Position numbers and translations under genes: made by a program
The notes under the pieces: generated by a model
Told to the model about the DNA's origin: nothing
The model's input: only the letters and a program-made list of their open reading frames with translations
Databases searched by the model: none
Part shown: in pieces, positions 19,901 through 25,426 of the stretch
How positions within the stretch are numbered: position 1 is the first letter of the stretch
Layout of the letters: each line of letters opens with the position of its first letter
Source of the DNA: a virus
IMG/VR virus record: IMGVR_UViG_3300032294_002010
Location: 1 to 29,826 of that record
DNA: 29,826 nt
Strand: one strand, 5' to 3'

Positions 19901-20410
19901 ATTAAGACTAAATATTTAAATACAAACGACGGTGAAATTTGGGAGTGCCCAAATTATAATCTATATAATGTTGGTGCCTATAATAGTGGTTATACACCAA
20001 CTTTAATAAGTAAAGTTCAAAATCAATTTTGTGCAAGAACAAGTTTATTAAATGAAGAGGCATCATATCCGTTTTTTAATTTTAATAATTTTAATGAAAG
20101 TTTGGATTTTTATAATTCAGTAGTAAAAGGTTATAAAGAAGTAATTAATTTAATTGCTAAAAAAAGTAACGAAATTACAGAAGCCAAAAAATATGCACAT
20201 GCTTATACTGTTTTTACATTATTTTGGGATCAAGGTAGGTATTATGATCCGGACGGTGGTGTAGGTGTTTATACAAAGGATGCTAATTCATATGGTGATT
20301 TTAATACTAGATTTATTGAAAAAGTAAAAGAAGGTAATGAACCAATTTATACTGACTACCAAAACTACTTTAAAATATTTGAAGACTCATATAAAACTTT
20401 TTTCCCATAA
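13910..20410 (+). CDS. Giant baseplate hub protein (2166 aa), possible C-terminal cell-wall hydrolase-like region
   Basis: The N-terminal region (residues ~150-250) is a beta-rich block with FGIRDIKVKISSVGVPTVD, then LVDIRGRTLFEQG and NLPYPTFYLTLKGYYG. A very long Asn/Thr-rich middle follows with no recognisable domain. Residues ~1770-1890 look like the gp27/gpD-type hub: VVGFAVDYGTQNQSIFKSVS, YTCSIDCMGDAMIQPTMYFN, VPLFYGPYWIMEVSHSIS and GKFDTNFKGVRMPLYS. The last ~210 residues (from ACKKYTNYENLP) have the helical, aromatic-rich look of glucosaminidase- or lysozyme-like domains (WECPNYNLYNVGAYNSGY, then FFNFNNFNESLDFYNSVVKG), which would parallel the lysozyme of T4 gp5, but no catalytic pair is assured. 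T4 splits hub functions over several genes; here they seem fused. The start overlaps the LysM gene by 11 bases. Confidence 0.75.
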   Translation: MAVNDPTKFRQIYNLENRIYVEADYDNIILIDPNKVVNSKNEVEDRFVQQENFVMYANLETKIIPRTKLAIGDSFDNPVNNTTIASISNGDEDLDINFLKPKGKKNFDTSWSDDFTGRGVRQGKGTNQKEEYTTTQDGRQKFNSRVLNYEDTQAFGIRDIKVKISSVGVPTVDINLVDIRGRTLFEQGDNSIYSVFFNLPYPTFYLTLKGYYGKAIRYQLTLLTFNAKFDPSSGNFEIALQLMGRNSAILSDSIVAFAKHSPKMFVTQVETKKTNTNSNATGNNKTQVKIENDTKGFQKLREVYDIYKSKNLIDADVPPLTIEEFINRSNNYEKNIQDRIKNGDFNIVNDLNSYQTVLNDLRQSVYINSINNYLDITQRLVYNGVIYYPFNSTISDEKKREETKTLLQNKFDENVKKLKENPSFGEGKEYKLPNGEKKSGQINVKLKFNDIIKTIDYNTISNNDFKQTYEVNFNKTPTKIELDTYISEFKSFNIPTQTVIDSKGNVTQSNPTYFTFGEIPNEINTFKTDSFLFQIQKISKELDDQRKLIEDLLTKELANMIVDTKAGLGFQPTIRNVFGVLFAGLDTFYRLMEDVHLGAWNQRKNPARLNAILPPQKNNVGVDSINAINGTFQLNNENTVYPWPQYYEKEKQQDGSEVYTIKYPGDTNSLSVTQGFNNVIWPEVAFTEEFINASLQKNTPSTPQNGTNEKETTNYMSVNSIEFPLDIFPYQNRTEVSFLYEIFERSFMSTHYSNINRGDYKKEQIDKVLSNIDAENIITSLKYAPSPTLTLLLKNFKFSYNNYLNYLKKISNNGQETSWTNYTVSEYNIEYIKNYFSSPYNKVYSVDTIDGTSISVSGNIPLVDNLKKFINSTTSSSEYFLDPYPLNDINWLKNNLQDGNNLNTVNDFYKTETYIFLDDKKTIARLSETESKNNINVFVNKFGFTNYNQSYITDQNTNTPVISQNTLKSYYDGRLPKHQYLTESFIDYGNNYSGNVQSKIQTTSLLNTPYFINALQNGIELSKNQNNQNSYVALGYLYLNSLPLITTREKIKQTDDGQEPNELDYLASTLNKFSSIHKLPFAWVLKYGSIWHRYKNYVDNNVDILDDVWKDFNYLGNYDPITSSTTVTYSGDWVGNITLQSSTIIPTTNNINDNISLGFYPKMINDVFRYFYKKDLSILQAPTTTNFINESNTNGLKVVNSFNRFFAPGFDINTPLRQISIKNYHQYFDKPNGENENYLLVPSMGGLVFNQGVFECFNATDNITKEVFNNNSLYNGSVRSLWAAPGFGYFDNSLIKKPKYNEYLKTINSTNGTKQNPFDLKNNQSTYSNIEEIFAVFEPTILDEFEKIFLEFCNPNPTAEGLVLTNEKNNNFKLKTLFNQIKNLFMLPKNAVTLTNNEINDGKLLAEAQIKNFESNLVEFLNFDCILKMGNPSNYDRRLFNYYTNNPEFTLNLNIPVTPYVKGTLPNDGVLTGPSALLISQANYPEEWRTLKKYVGDFQQEGIKYTNTGSTITSFFIENNVEFSVSNIETIYPIIRIYAKEKLKDKNFNNINLTQKINTYVTQQKNLNSDVLQQTFSYLNSKLDKITETKNPTQSVTSGNVAKLETYTILKNINDRWISGSDFNNRTIFEDFLFLDRANRDLGNDITIPIKNLENLLDDPNKSFLALISRILQENNFLFFAMPAYVNFYGIQDAVAKGQPVPVEIPNSLFGTYLDVDYMDSKPKFVCVYVGKPSEYAASDSSFVKYRDDAFDLRRPDNPLSTSYNSNTDFSKINKVVGFAVDYGTQNQSIFKSVSLDMSEKRNTAESNKLITQLGDSGSGNKVAQQTTSLYSIYKSRSYTCSIDCMGDAMIQPTMYFNLRHVPLFYGPYWIMEVSHSISSGKFDTNFKGVRMPLYSLPKPNSLLDSVNKSYLQYYKELIGQVSKETEENTIVKTGEIKGKTNAGAIQGSEPACKKYTNYENLPFVDLKTTKLSEYELKELVKNTTIDEKLKPLYYGIIKTKYLNTNDGEIWECPNYNLYNVGAYNSGYTPTLISKVQNQFCARTSLLNEEASYPFFNFNNFNESLDFYNSVVKGYKEVINLIAKKSNEITEAKKYAHAYTVFTLFWDQGRYYDPDGGVGVYTKDANSYGDFNTRFIEKVKEGNEPIYTDYQNYFKIFEDSYKTFFP

Positions 20411-20414
20411 TCAT

Positions 20415-20422
20415 ATATTTAT
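20415..20422 (+). promoter_or_regulatory. TATTTAT motif, candidate phage promoter element (copy 7)
   Basis: ATATTTAT followed by ATAATA sits in the 25-base gap after the hub gene and begins 21 nt before the next ATG. Confidence 0.45.
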
Positions 20423-20435
20423 ATAATAAAATAAC

Positions 20436-20663
20436 ATGGAAAATATGAAAACATTATTAGATAACTATTTAAGAAAAGATACAAGAGTATCTGAAAAACA
20501 AATAGATAACAACCACAAACAAGTATGTGACTTGGATACTGGTGATTGTTATACTGTAAGATTAAAAGACGGTTTAATCGAAAGAGTGGATAATACTTTA
20601 AAAACAAATAGAACATTAAAGGTCGAGACTCCAACAGGTGTTAAAACATTATTAAACGGTTAA
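20436..20663 (+). CDS. Hypothetical protein (75 aa)
   Basis: A small protein with a basic N-terminal helix (MKTLLDNYLRKDTRVSEKQ), two cysteines in VCDLDTGDCYTVRLKDG, and a beta-like second half with a KVETPTGVKTLL ending. It lies between the hub gene and an acidic coiled-coil gene, 13 bases from the latter, with the candidate promoter just upstream. The reading frame is complete with no internal oddities. I do not recognise a family; the CDLDTGDCY segment is a possible metal or disulphide site but this is only a visual impression. Confidence 0.65.
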   Translation: MENMKTLLDNYLRKDTRVSEKQIDNNHKQVCDLDTGDCYTVRLKDGLIERVDNTLKTNRTLKVETPTGVKTLLNG

Positions 20664-20676
20664 AATATATAAAAAA

Positions 20677-21351
20677 ATGAGTTTAGATAAAAAAATACTT
20701 GAAGAATTAAAAAGGTTTAATCAAATAAATAAATATATTTTAAATGAACAAGAACCGGCACCTGAATTACCGACGCCTGATATGGGAGCAATTCCACCAG
20801 CAGAACCGGCAGCTGAAACACCACCTGCAGATGCTACCGCACCGCCAGAAGGAGGAACAGAACCGGCACCAATGGATGTTCCAGAACCAATAGACGTGGC
20901 ATCAGACCCTGATGTTGAAGAAATAGGTAAAGAAGAAGATTCTGAAGAGGGAGAAGAAGAAGGTTCTGAAGAAATTGATATAACTGATTTAGTAACCACT
21001 CAACAAGAAATTAAAGACAAACAAGAAACCTTTATGGATGATATGTTTGCAAGATTAGATGATTTGCAATCTAAACTTAATAACATGGATGAAATATTAA
21101 ATAAAATCCAAAGTTTAGAAAATAAATTTGATAGATATAGAGATAAAACACCTGAAGAAAAATTAATGTTAAGATCATTGGATTCTTATCCTTATAATCA
21201 AAAATTAACTGATTTTTTTGATGACAAAAAATCTGAAATGGAAGAAACGGGAAAAAACGAATATGTTTTAACTTCAGATGAGGTTGAAAATTTTTCACCA
21301 AATGAGGTTAAAAAAACGTTTAATATATACGACGACGAAGAAGAAATGTAA
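20677..21351 (+). CDS. Acidic Pro/Ala/Glu-rich protein with coiled coil, unknown structural role
   Basis: A 224-aa protein in three parts. Residues 1-25 (MSLDKKILEELKRFNQINKY followed by ILNEQ) are a basic amphipathic helix. Residues 26-103 are a low-complexity Pro/Ala/Glu tract passing into an almost purely acidic run. Residues 104-160 form a probable coiled coil (MDDMFARLDDLQSKLNNMDE, ILNKIQSLENK). The C-terminus is again acidic (YDDEEEM). The higher GC of the Pro/Ala tract makes it stand out from its surroundings. Such architecture suits a scaffold, internal or adaptor protein, and the ILNE tag resembles phage capsid-targeting leaders, but no function can be assigned. The gene is followed by a strong terminator, so it ends the structural block. 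Confidence 0.7.
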   Translation: MSLDKKILEELKRFNQINKYILNEQEPAPELPTPDMGAIPPAEPAAETPPADATAPPEGGTEPAPMDVPEPIDVASDPDVEEIGKEEDSEEGEEEGSEEIDITDLVTTQQEIKDKQETFMDDMFARLDDLQSKLNNMDEILNKIQSLENKFDRYRDKTPEEKLMLRSLDSYPYNQKLTDFFDDKKSEMEETGKNEYVLTSDEVENFSPNEVKKTFNIYDDEEEM

Positions 21352-21356
21352 AAATT

Positions 21357-21383
21357 AAGGTTCGGTAAATCCGAACCTTTTTT
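21357..21383 (+). terminator. Rho-independent terminator closing the structural gene block
   Basis: A 9-bp perfect GC-rich stem (21357-21365 with 21371-21379, AAGGTTCGG/CCGAACCTT) with a 5-nt TAAAT loop is followed by a T tract. It separates the tail-side genes from the gp32 transcription unit. Confidence 0.92.
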
Positions 21384-21384
21384 A

Positions 21385-21415
21385 TTTGACATTATTAGAT
21401 TTATACTTATATTTT
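21385..21415 (+). promoter_or_regulatory. Candidate host-type (Bacteroidota sigma) promoter for gp32
   Basis: TTTG at 21385-21388, 19 nt, then TATATTTT at 21408-21415 matches the Bacteroidota promoter form TTTG-N19-TAnnTTTG except for the last base. The same stretch also reads TTGACA-N16-TATATT (21386-21413), a fair classical sigma-70 promoter. It follows a terminator and lies about 40 nt before the gp32 ATG. This site lacks the TATTTAT motif found before most other units. Confidence 0.6.
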
Positions 21416-21453
21416 AATTAGATAAAAGAGTATAAATTATTAAAAATTAAATT

Positions 21454-22305
21454 ATGTCAAATGCTTTAGACGCAGTACTAGCACAGTACGAAAAGAACTC
21501 ACAACCAAGTGGAGGTTCACAAAAATCAAACATTTCTCAAGAAGACAGAATGAAGAAATATTTCTCTGCAATTCTTCAAAAAAATGAGAAATCAGCACAA
21601 AAAAGAATTAGAATTTTACCAACAAAAGATGGTTCTTCACCATTTGTTGAAGTTTGGTATCATGAAATTCAAGTTAACGGACAATGGGTTAAGTTGTATG
21701 ACCCCGATAAAAATGACAACGAAAGATCACCACTTACCGAAGTTTATAATGAACTTATCCAAACAGGAAAAAAAGAAGATAAAGATTTAGCTTCTCAATA
21801 CAGAGCAAGATTGTTTTATATTGTTAAAGTTATTGATAGAGATAACGAACAAGATGGTGTTAAGTTTTGGAGATTTAAACACAACTATAAACAAGAGGGT
21901 GTTTTAGATAAAATCCTTCCTATTTGGAAAGCAAAAGGAGATGTTACCGATTCTGAAAAAGGTAGAGACTTAATTATTGAATTGATAAAGGCAAAAACAC
22001 CACAAGGTAAAGAATATACTGTTGTTCAAACAATTATGTATGATGATCCTGCTCCATTACACGAAGACAAAGAAATCATGGATGGTTGGGTTAAAGATGA
22101 ATTAACTTGGAATGATGTTTATTCTAAAAAACCTGTTGAATATTTAGAGGCAGTTGCAGTAGGAGAAACACCAATTTGGAATTCTGATCTTAAAAAATAT
22201 GTTTATGGTGAAGAAGCAGAAATTTCACTTGGTGGTGTTAAAGAAGAAACACCTGTTGTTGATCCACAAGCAGATGAAGAACCATCAGAAGAATTACCTT
22301 TCTAA
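21454..22305 (+). CDS. 32: Single-stranded DNA-binding protein (T4 gp32-like)
   Basis: A 283-aa protein, near the 301 aa of T4 gp32. The basic N-terminal region is followed by the typical MKKYFSAIL and KRIRILPTKDG motifs (residues 34-60), FVEVWYHEI (64-72), and an OB-fold body with KVIDRD and FWRFKHNYKQEG. The C-terminal ~40 residues are acidic, ending EEPSEELPF. It coats ssDNA during replication and recombination and recruits partners through the acidic tail. There is no cysteine in the whole protein, so the zinc site of T4 gp32 is absent; the usual CPxC position is taken by PDKNDNERSP. The end EELPF looks like the bacterial SSB tip. It heads the replication block under its own promoter, with an A/T-only leader and no Shine-Dalgarno. 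Confidence 0.9.
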   Translation: MSNALDAVLAQYEKNSQPSGGSQKSNISQEDRMKKYFSAILQKNEKSAQKRIRILPTKDGSSPFVEVWYHEIQVNGQWVKLYDPDKNDNERSPLTEVYNELIQTGKKEDKDLASQYRARLFYIVKVIDRDNEQDGVKFWRFKHNYKQEGVLDKILPIWKAKGDVTDSEKGRDLIIELIKAKTPQGKEYTVVQTIMYDDPAPLHEDKEIMDGWVKDELTWNDVYSKKPVEYLEAVAVGETPIWNSDLKKYVYGEEAEISLGGVKEETPVVDPQADEEPSEELPF

Positions 22306-22316
22306 AATTTAAAAAT

Positions 22317-22625
22317 ATGAATAAGATATCAGAAAAAATGTATGAAGCCCTGACCTTGAAATATAGGTCAGAAATGGCTGAAGCTGAAGCAACACTATTA
22401 ATTTATTTCAATAACCCTGTTGGTATTGGTGAACACCCACAACACTTAGAAGAAATGGACAAGTTTGTTGAAAGAATGACAAACGCAAAAGACAAATTAG
22501 AAATGTTGGAAACAGTTTACAAATACAACGTAAAAAGAGACGACAAGTTTGAAATAACTGAAGACATGTTAAAATTATTAAACGAACAAAAAGATGGCAA
22601 TAAAGAAGAAGGAATTCAATTTTGA
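22317..22625 (+). CDS. Hypothetical helical protein between gp32 and uvsX
   Basis: A 102-aa, helix-rich protein (KMYEALTLKYRSEMAEAEAT, then MDKFVERMTNAKDKLEMLET) with an acidic C-terminus (EQKDGNKEEGIQF). It starts 11 bases after the gp32 stop and its last 32 bases overlap the start of uvsX in another frame, so the three genes form a tight operon. I do not recognise a family. Position between gp32 and the recombinase suggests an accessory factor of recombination or helicase loading, but nothing in the sequence proves this. Confidence 0.7.
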   Translation: MNKISEKMYEALTLKYRSEMAEAEATLLIYFNNPVGIGEHPQHLEEMDKFVERMTNAKDKLEMLETVYKYNVKRDDKFEITEDMLKLLNEQKDGNKEEGIQF

Positions 22626-23583
22626 TGATATAAAAAAGAAATTTTCCACAAAAACAAAGTATAAACCTGAAAGTTTTTATAATTGCGGGGAAGCCTTTAT
22701 GGATGCGTGTGGTTTACCTGGACCTGTAATGGGGGGTATATCAATGTTCTTGGGGCACTCAAATTCCTCAAAAACAACGGCAATGATTTTAGCGGCTGCT
22801 GATGCACAAAAAAAGGGGTATTTACCTGTGTTTATTATTACCGAGAAAAAATGGTCTTGGGAACATGCGGTTGAATTGGGTCTTGAAGCAACAAAAAATG
22901 AAGACGGGGAATGGGAAGGTATGTTTATTTTTAATGATTCATTTGATTATATTGAACAAGCAACTGACTTCATTAATGATATATTGGATGCACAAGAAAA
23001 GGGGGATATACCGTATAATCTATTATTTTGTTGGGATTCCGTTGGAAGTATTCCATGTAAAATGACTTATGAAGGTCGTGGTGGCAAAATGGCGAATGCC
23101 TCCGTTTTAGCCGATACTATAGGTATGGGTATTCATTCAAGAATAACTAAATCCAAAAAAGAAGATTATCCATATTATAACACGTTAATTATAGTAAACC
23201 AACCTTGGGTGGATGTTGATATGACATCACCCATGAGTCAACCTGAGATCAAGAGCAAGGGGGGTGAGGCGATATGGTTAGCATCTAGTTTAGTTTTTTT
23301 ATTTGGTAAACAAAAAAAGGCAGGTATTAATCATATTGATGCAACAAAAAACGGTAGAAAAGTATCGTTCGCTATTAGAACAAGAATTTCAATATTAAAA
23401 AACCACGTTAATGGTCTTGGTTATAAGGATGGTAAGATTATTGCGGTCCACAACGGTTATATTTCAGACACAAAAGAATCTATTGATAAATACAAAAAAG
23501 AATATGCCGATTATTGGGCAACTAAAATGGGTGGTAATGATTTTTCTTTAGAAGATTCTAAAGAGTCGGATTATGAAGATTAA
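22594..23583 (+). CDS. uvsX: UvsX-like RecA-family recombinase
   Basis: A 329-aa RecA-fold ATPase. Walker A is GHSNSSKTT (residues 54-62), with the second glycine of GxxxxGKT replaced by Ser; T4 UvsX also lacks that glycine (GPSKSFKS). Walker B is YNLLFCWDSVGSI (141-153). VNQPWV (201-206) corresponds to the RecA glutamine switch, and KSKGGEAIWLASSL (220-233) matches the conserved GG-containing segment at the subunit interface. UvsX forms filaments on ssDNA and drives strand exchange for recombination-dependent replication, working with gp32. The C-terminus (DFSLEDSKESDYED) is acidic. The chosen ATG overlaps the preceding gene by 32 bases; MAIKKKEFNFDD is a plausible N-terminus and no later start precedes the core fold. 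Confidence 0.92.
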   Translation: MAIKKKEFNFDDIKKKFSTKTKYKPESFYNCGEAFMDACGLPGPVMGGISMFLGHSNSSKTTAMILAAADAQKKGYLPVFIITEKKWSWEHAVELGLEATKNEDGEWEGMFIFNDSFDYIEQATDFINDILDAQEKGDIPYNLLFCWDSVGSIPCKMTYEGRGGKMANASVLADTIGMGIHSRITKSKKEDYPYYNTLIIVNQPWVDVDMTSPMSQPEIKSKGGEAIWLASSLVFLFGKQKKAGINHIDATKNGRKVSFAIRTRISILKNHVNGLGYKDGKIIAVHNGYISDTKESIDKYKKEYADYWATKMGGNDFSLEDSKESDYED

Positions 23584-23624
23584 AAAAAAAATTCATAAGA
23601 ATCATACTTTTTTAAAAGATATAG

Positions 23625-23632
23625 ATATTTAT
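23625..23632 (+). promoter_or_regulatory. TATTTAT motif, candidate phage promoter element (copy 8)
   Basis: ATATTTAT followed by TAATAT begins 14 nt before the ATG at 23639. If this is a -10 element the transcript would be almost leaderless. Confidence 0.4.
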
Positions 23633-23638
23633 TAATAT

Positions 23639-23800
23639 ATGGGAAGAAAAAAAATTAATGACGAAGAAAAAAAAGTTAAGATAGGTATTTCAATAGATCC
23701 TGATTTGCCGCAATATTTTAAAGAAAGGTCAATAAATTTATCTTCCCTAGTTAATAAACTATTAAAAGAGTATATTAAAAATGGAGACAAAAGTTTGTAG
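23639..23800 (+). CDS. Small ribbon-helix-helix-like DNA-binding protein (53 aa)
   Basis: The sequence MGRKKINDEEKKVKIGISID followed by PDLPQYFKERSIN, LSSLVNKLLKEYIKNG fits a MetJ/Arc-type ribbon-helix-helix: one short basic strand (KVKIGISI, about residues 12-19), helix A (DLPQYFKERS) and helix B starting with the LSSLVNKLL turn. Such proteins bind operators as dimers. Its last 20 bases overlap the HNH gene in another frame, so the two are coupled and it may autoregulate the endonuclease cassette. It was found by reading the frame upstream of the HNH start; the length and clear fold pattern make it likely real. Confidence 0.68.
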   Translation: MGRKKINDEEKKVKIGISIDPDLPQYFKERSINLSSLVNKLLKEYIKNGDKSL

Positions 23801-24422
23801 TAAATGTGGTAAAGAAAAAGAATTTTCGGAGTTTAATAAACAAAAACTAGGTAAGTACGGGTTGAGGGGACATTGTAGGGAATGTCAAAGAGTTTGTACT
23901 AAAGAATATAAGTCCAAGAACAAAGAAAAAATTGCAGAATACAATAAAAAATGGAATCTTGAAAATAAAAAATATTATCAAGATTATAGAAAAATATGGG
24001 AAAAAGAAAATCCTGAAAAATTAGAATACAAAAAAGAAAACTTTAAAAAAAACAACCCACATTACTTTAATGAATATCGAAAAAAAAAACTTAAAACAGA
24101 TGTCTTATTTTATCTTAGATGTAAAATGAGAGATTCGGTTAATAGATACTTGAAATATCGGTCAAAAACTACGTTTGAAATTATTGGATGTCCTCCTAAA
24201 TTTTTAAAAGAACATTTAGAAAAACAATTCGTTAGTGGAATGACTTGGGAAAATAGAGGCAAATGGCATATTGATCACATCATTCCTTTATCTTCAGCAA
24301 AAACTGAGGAAGAGTTATACAAATTGTGTCATTACACAAATCTTCAACCATTATGGGCAGAGGATAATTTGAGAAAAAGTAACAAAATTGTAGAACAATT
24401 TAATAACAAAAAAAGTGATTAA
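23781..24422 (+). CDS. HNH homing endonuclease
   Basis: A 213-aa protein. N-terminal C6xxC9 and C32xxC35 form a zinc-binding knuckle (CSKCGKEKEFSEF...CRECQ), followed by a long Lys/Glu/Asn/Tyr-rich helical linker (40-105) likely to wrap DNA. The C-terminus is an HNH nuclease: KWHIDHIIPLSSAKT (H163, D165, H166), then HYTNLQPLWAEDNLRKSNKI (N187, N196, K199). Such free-standing phage enzymes cut an allele lacking them and spread by repair. It lies between the recombinase and the exonuclease gene; its start overlaps the ribbon-helix-helix gene and its last 8 bases overlap the exonuclease start. This tight junction suggests insertion exactly at the 5' end of the exonuclease gene. Confidence 0.88.
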   Translation: METKVCSKCGKEKEFSEFNKQKLGKYGLRGHCRECQRVCTKEYKSKNKEKIAEYNKKWNLENKKYYQDYRKIWEKENPEKLEYKKENFKKNNPHYFNEYRKKKLKTDVLFYLRCKMRDSVNRYLKYRSKTTFEIIGCPPKFLKEHLEKQFVSGMTWENRGKWHIDHIIPLSSAKTEEELYKLCHYTNLQPLWAEDNLRKSNKIVEQFNNKKSD

Positions 24423-25422
24423 AACACTACTAGTCGACGGTGATAACTTATTAAAAATAGGAGTTAACGGAGTAAAAGATTATTTCAATAATGGAAAACA
24501 CATCGGAGGTATTTGGCATTTCCTTAATACCCTCCGTAGATTTATCGACGAATATAATTATAATAAAGTTATCGTGTTTTGGGATAGTAAATCAAGTTCG
24601 TCCCAACGTAGATCAATATACCCAAAATACAAACTTAACCGAAAACCATCAGACAACGAAGTAAAAGAAGAATCCTTTTATGAACAAAAACAACGAGTTA
24701 AACAGTATTTAGAAGAAATGTTTGTTAGACAAGTTGAATTTGAAAATTCTGAATCAGATGATTTAATTGCGTATTATTGTCAAATATCTAAAGGAGAAAA
24801 TAAAACTATTTTTAGTGGAGATAGAGACCTAACACAGCTTATATCTGATGATGTGACAATCTATTCACCTAATACCAAAAAGTATTATAAGAAAGGAGAT
24901 ATGATTAAATTAAAAGAAATTGAAATTCCACACTACAACGTAAAAACATTTAAGATAATTTCTGGTGATAAATCAGATAATATTGATGGTATTTACTACT
25001 TAGGTGAAAAAACAATTATTAAATTATTTCCTGAACTACTTGAAAAAGAAGTTTCATTTTCCGATATTTTAACAAGAGGTGAAGAACTTCTAAAAGAACA
25101 AAAAGATAATACCGTTTTAAAAAACCTACTTACAGGTAAAACAAAAGAAGGTATATTTGGTGACGAGTTTTTTGAAATCAATAAAAAGATTGTGGATTTA
25201 TCGGAACCACTTATAAGTGAAGAAGGAAAAGAATTAGTCGAATTATATTACTCTGAGTCATTGGATCCTGACGGAAGAGGATATAAAAATTTAATTCGGA
25301 TGATGATGGAAGACGGATTATTTAAATACCTACCAAAAGGGGACGAACAGTGGGTATATTTTTTAAAACCATTTTTAAAACTAACAAGAAAAGAAAAAAA
25401 CAATTTTAAAACAAAAAAGTAA
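24415..25422 (+). CDS. rnh: 5'-3' exonuclease / flap endonuclease (T4 RNase H-like)
   Basis: A 335-aa protein (T4 RNase H is 305 aa) with the FEN-family acidic residues: LLVDGDNLL (D8), VFWDSKSSSSQRRSIYPKYK (D57 and the basic helical arch), ENSESDDLIAYY (E113, D115, D116), FSGDRDLTQL (D136, D138) and ISGDKSDNIDGI (D185, D188) before the helix-hairpin-helix region. These bind two Mg ions. The enzyme removes RNA primers and flaps from lagging-strand fragments. Translation appears to begin at a GTG that overlaps the HNH gene by 8 bases; no nearby ATG in frame precedes the first catalytic Asp. Gene symbol by homology to T4. Confidence 0.9.
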   Translation: MIKTLLVDGDNLLKIGVNGVKDYFNNGKHIGGIWHFLNTLRRFIDEYNYNKVIVFWDSKSSSSQRRSIYPKYKLNRKPSDNEVKEESFYEQKQRVKQYLEEMFVRQVEFENSESDDLIAYYCQISKGENKTIFSGDRDLTQLISDDVTIYSPNTKKYYKKGDMIKLKEIEIPHYNVKTFKIISGDKSDNIDGIYYLGEKTIIKLFPELLEKEVSFSDILTRGEELLKEQKDNTVLKNLLTGKTKEGIFGDEFFEINKKIVDLSEPLISEEGKELVELYYSESLDPDGRGYKNLIRMMMEDGLFKYLPKGDEQWVYFLKPFLKLTRKEKNNFKTKK

Positions 25423-25426
25423 AATT

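Noticed and set aside
20419-20634. Antisense ORF opposite the 75-aa gene
   Set aside because: It covers the same DNA as a sense gene with better context, and no other gene in the window is on the minus strand.
20721-20999. Antisense ORF opposite the Pro/Ala/Glu-rich gene
   Set aside because: Its Ser/Gly-rich translation is the mirror of the low-complexity sense repeat; no leader, motif or family is visible.
21584-21790. Second + frame inside gp32
   Set aside because: It overlaps well-supported gp32 coding and shows no recognisable protein features.
22802-23065. Second + frame inside uvsX
   Set aside because: It is out of frame with clear RecA-family coding sequence that contains both Walker motifs.
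23584-23615. Possible terminator after uvsX
   Set aside because: There is an A run and a T run but no stable GC-containing stem between them.
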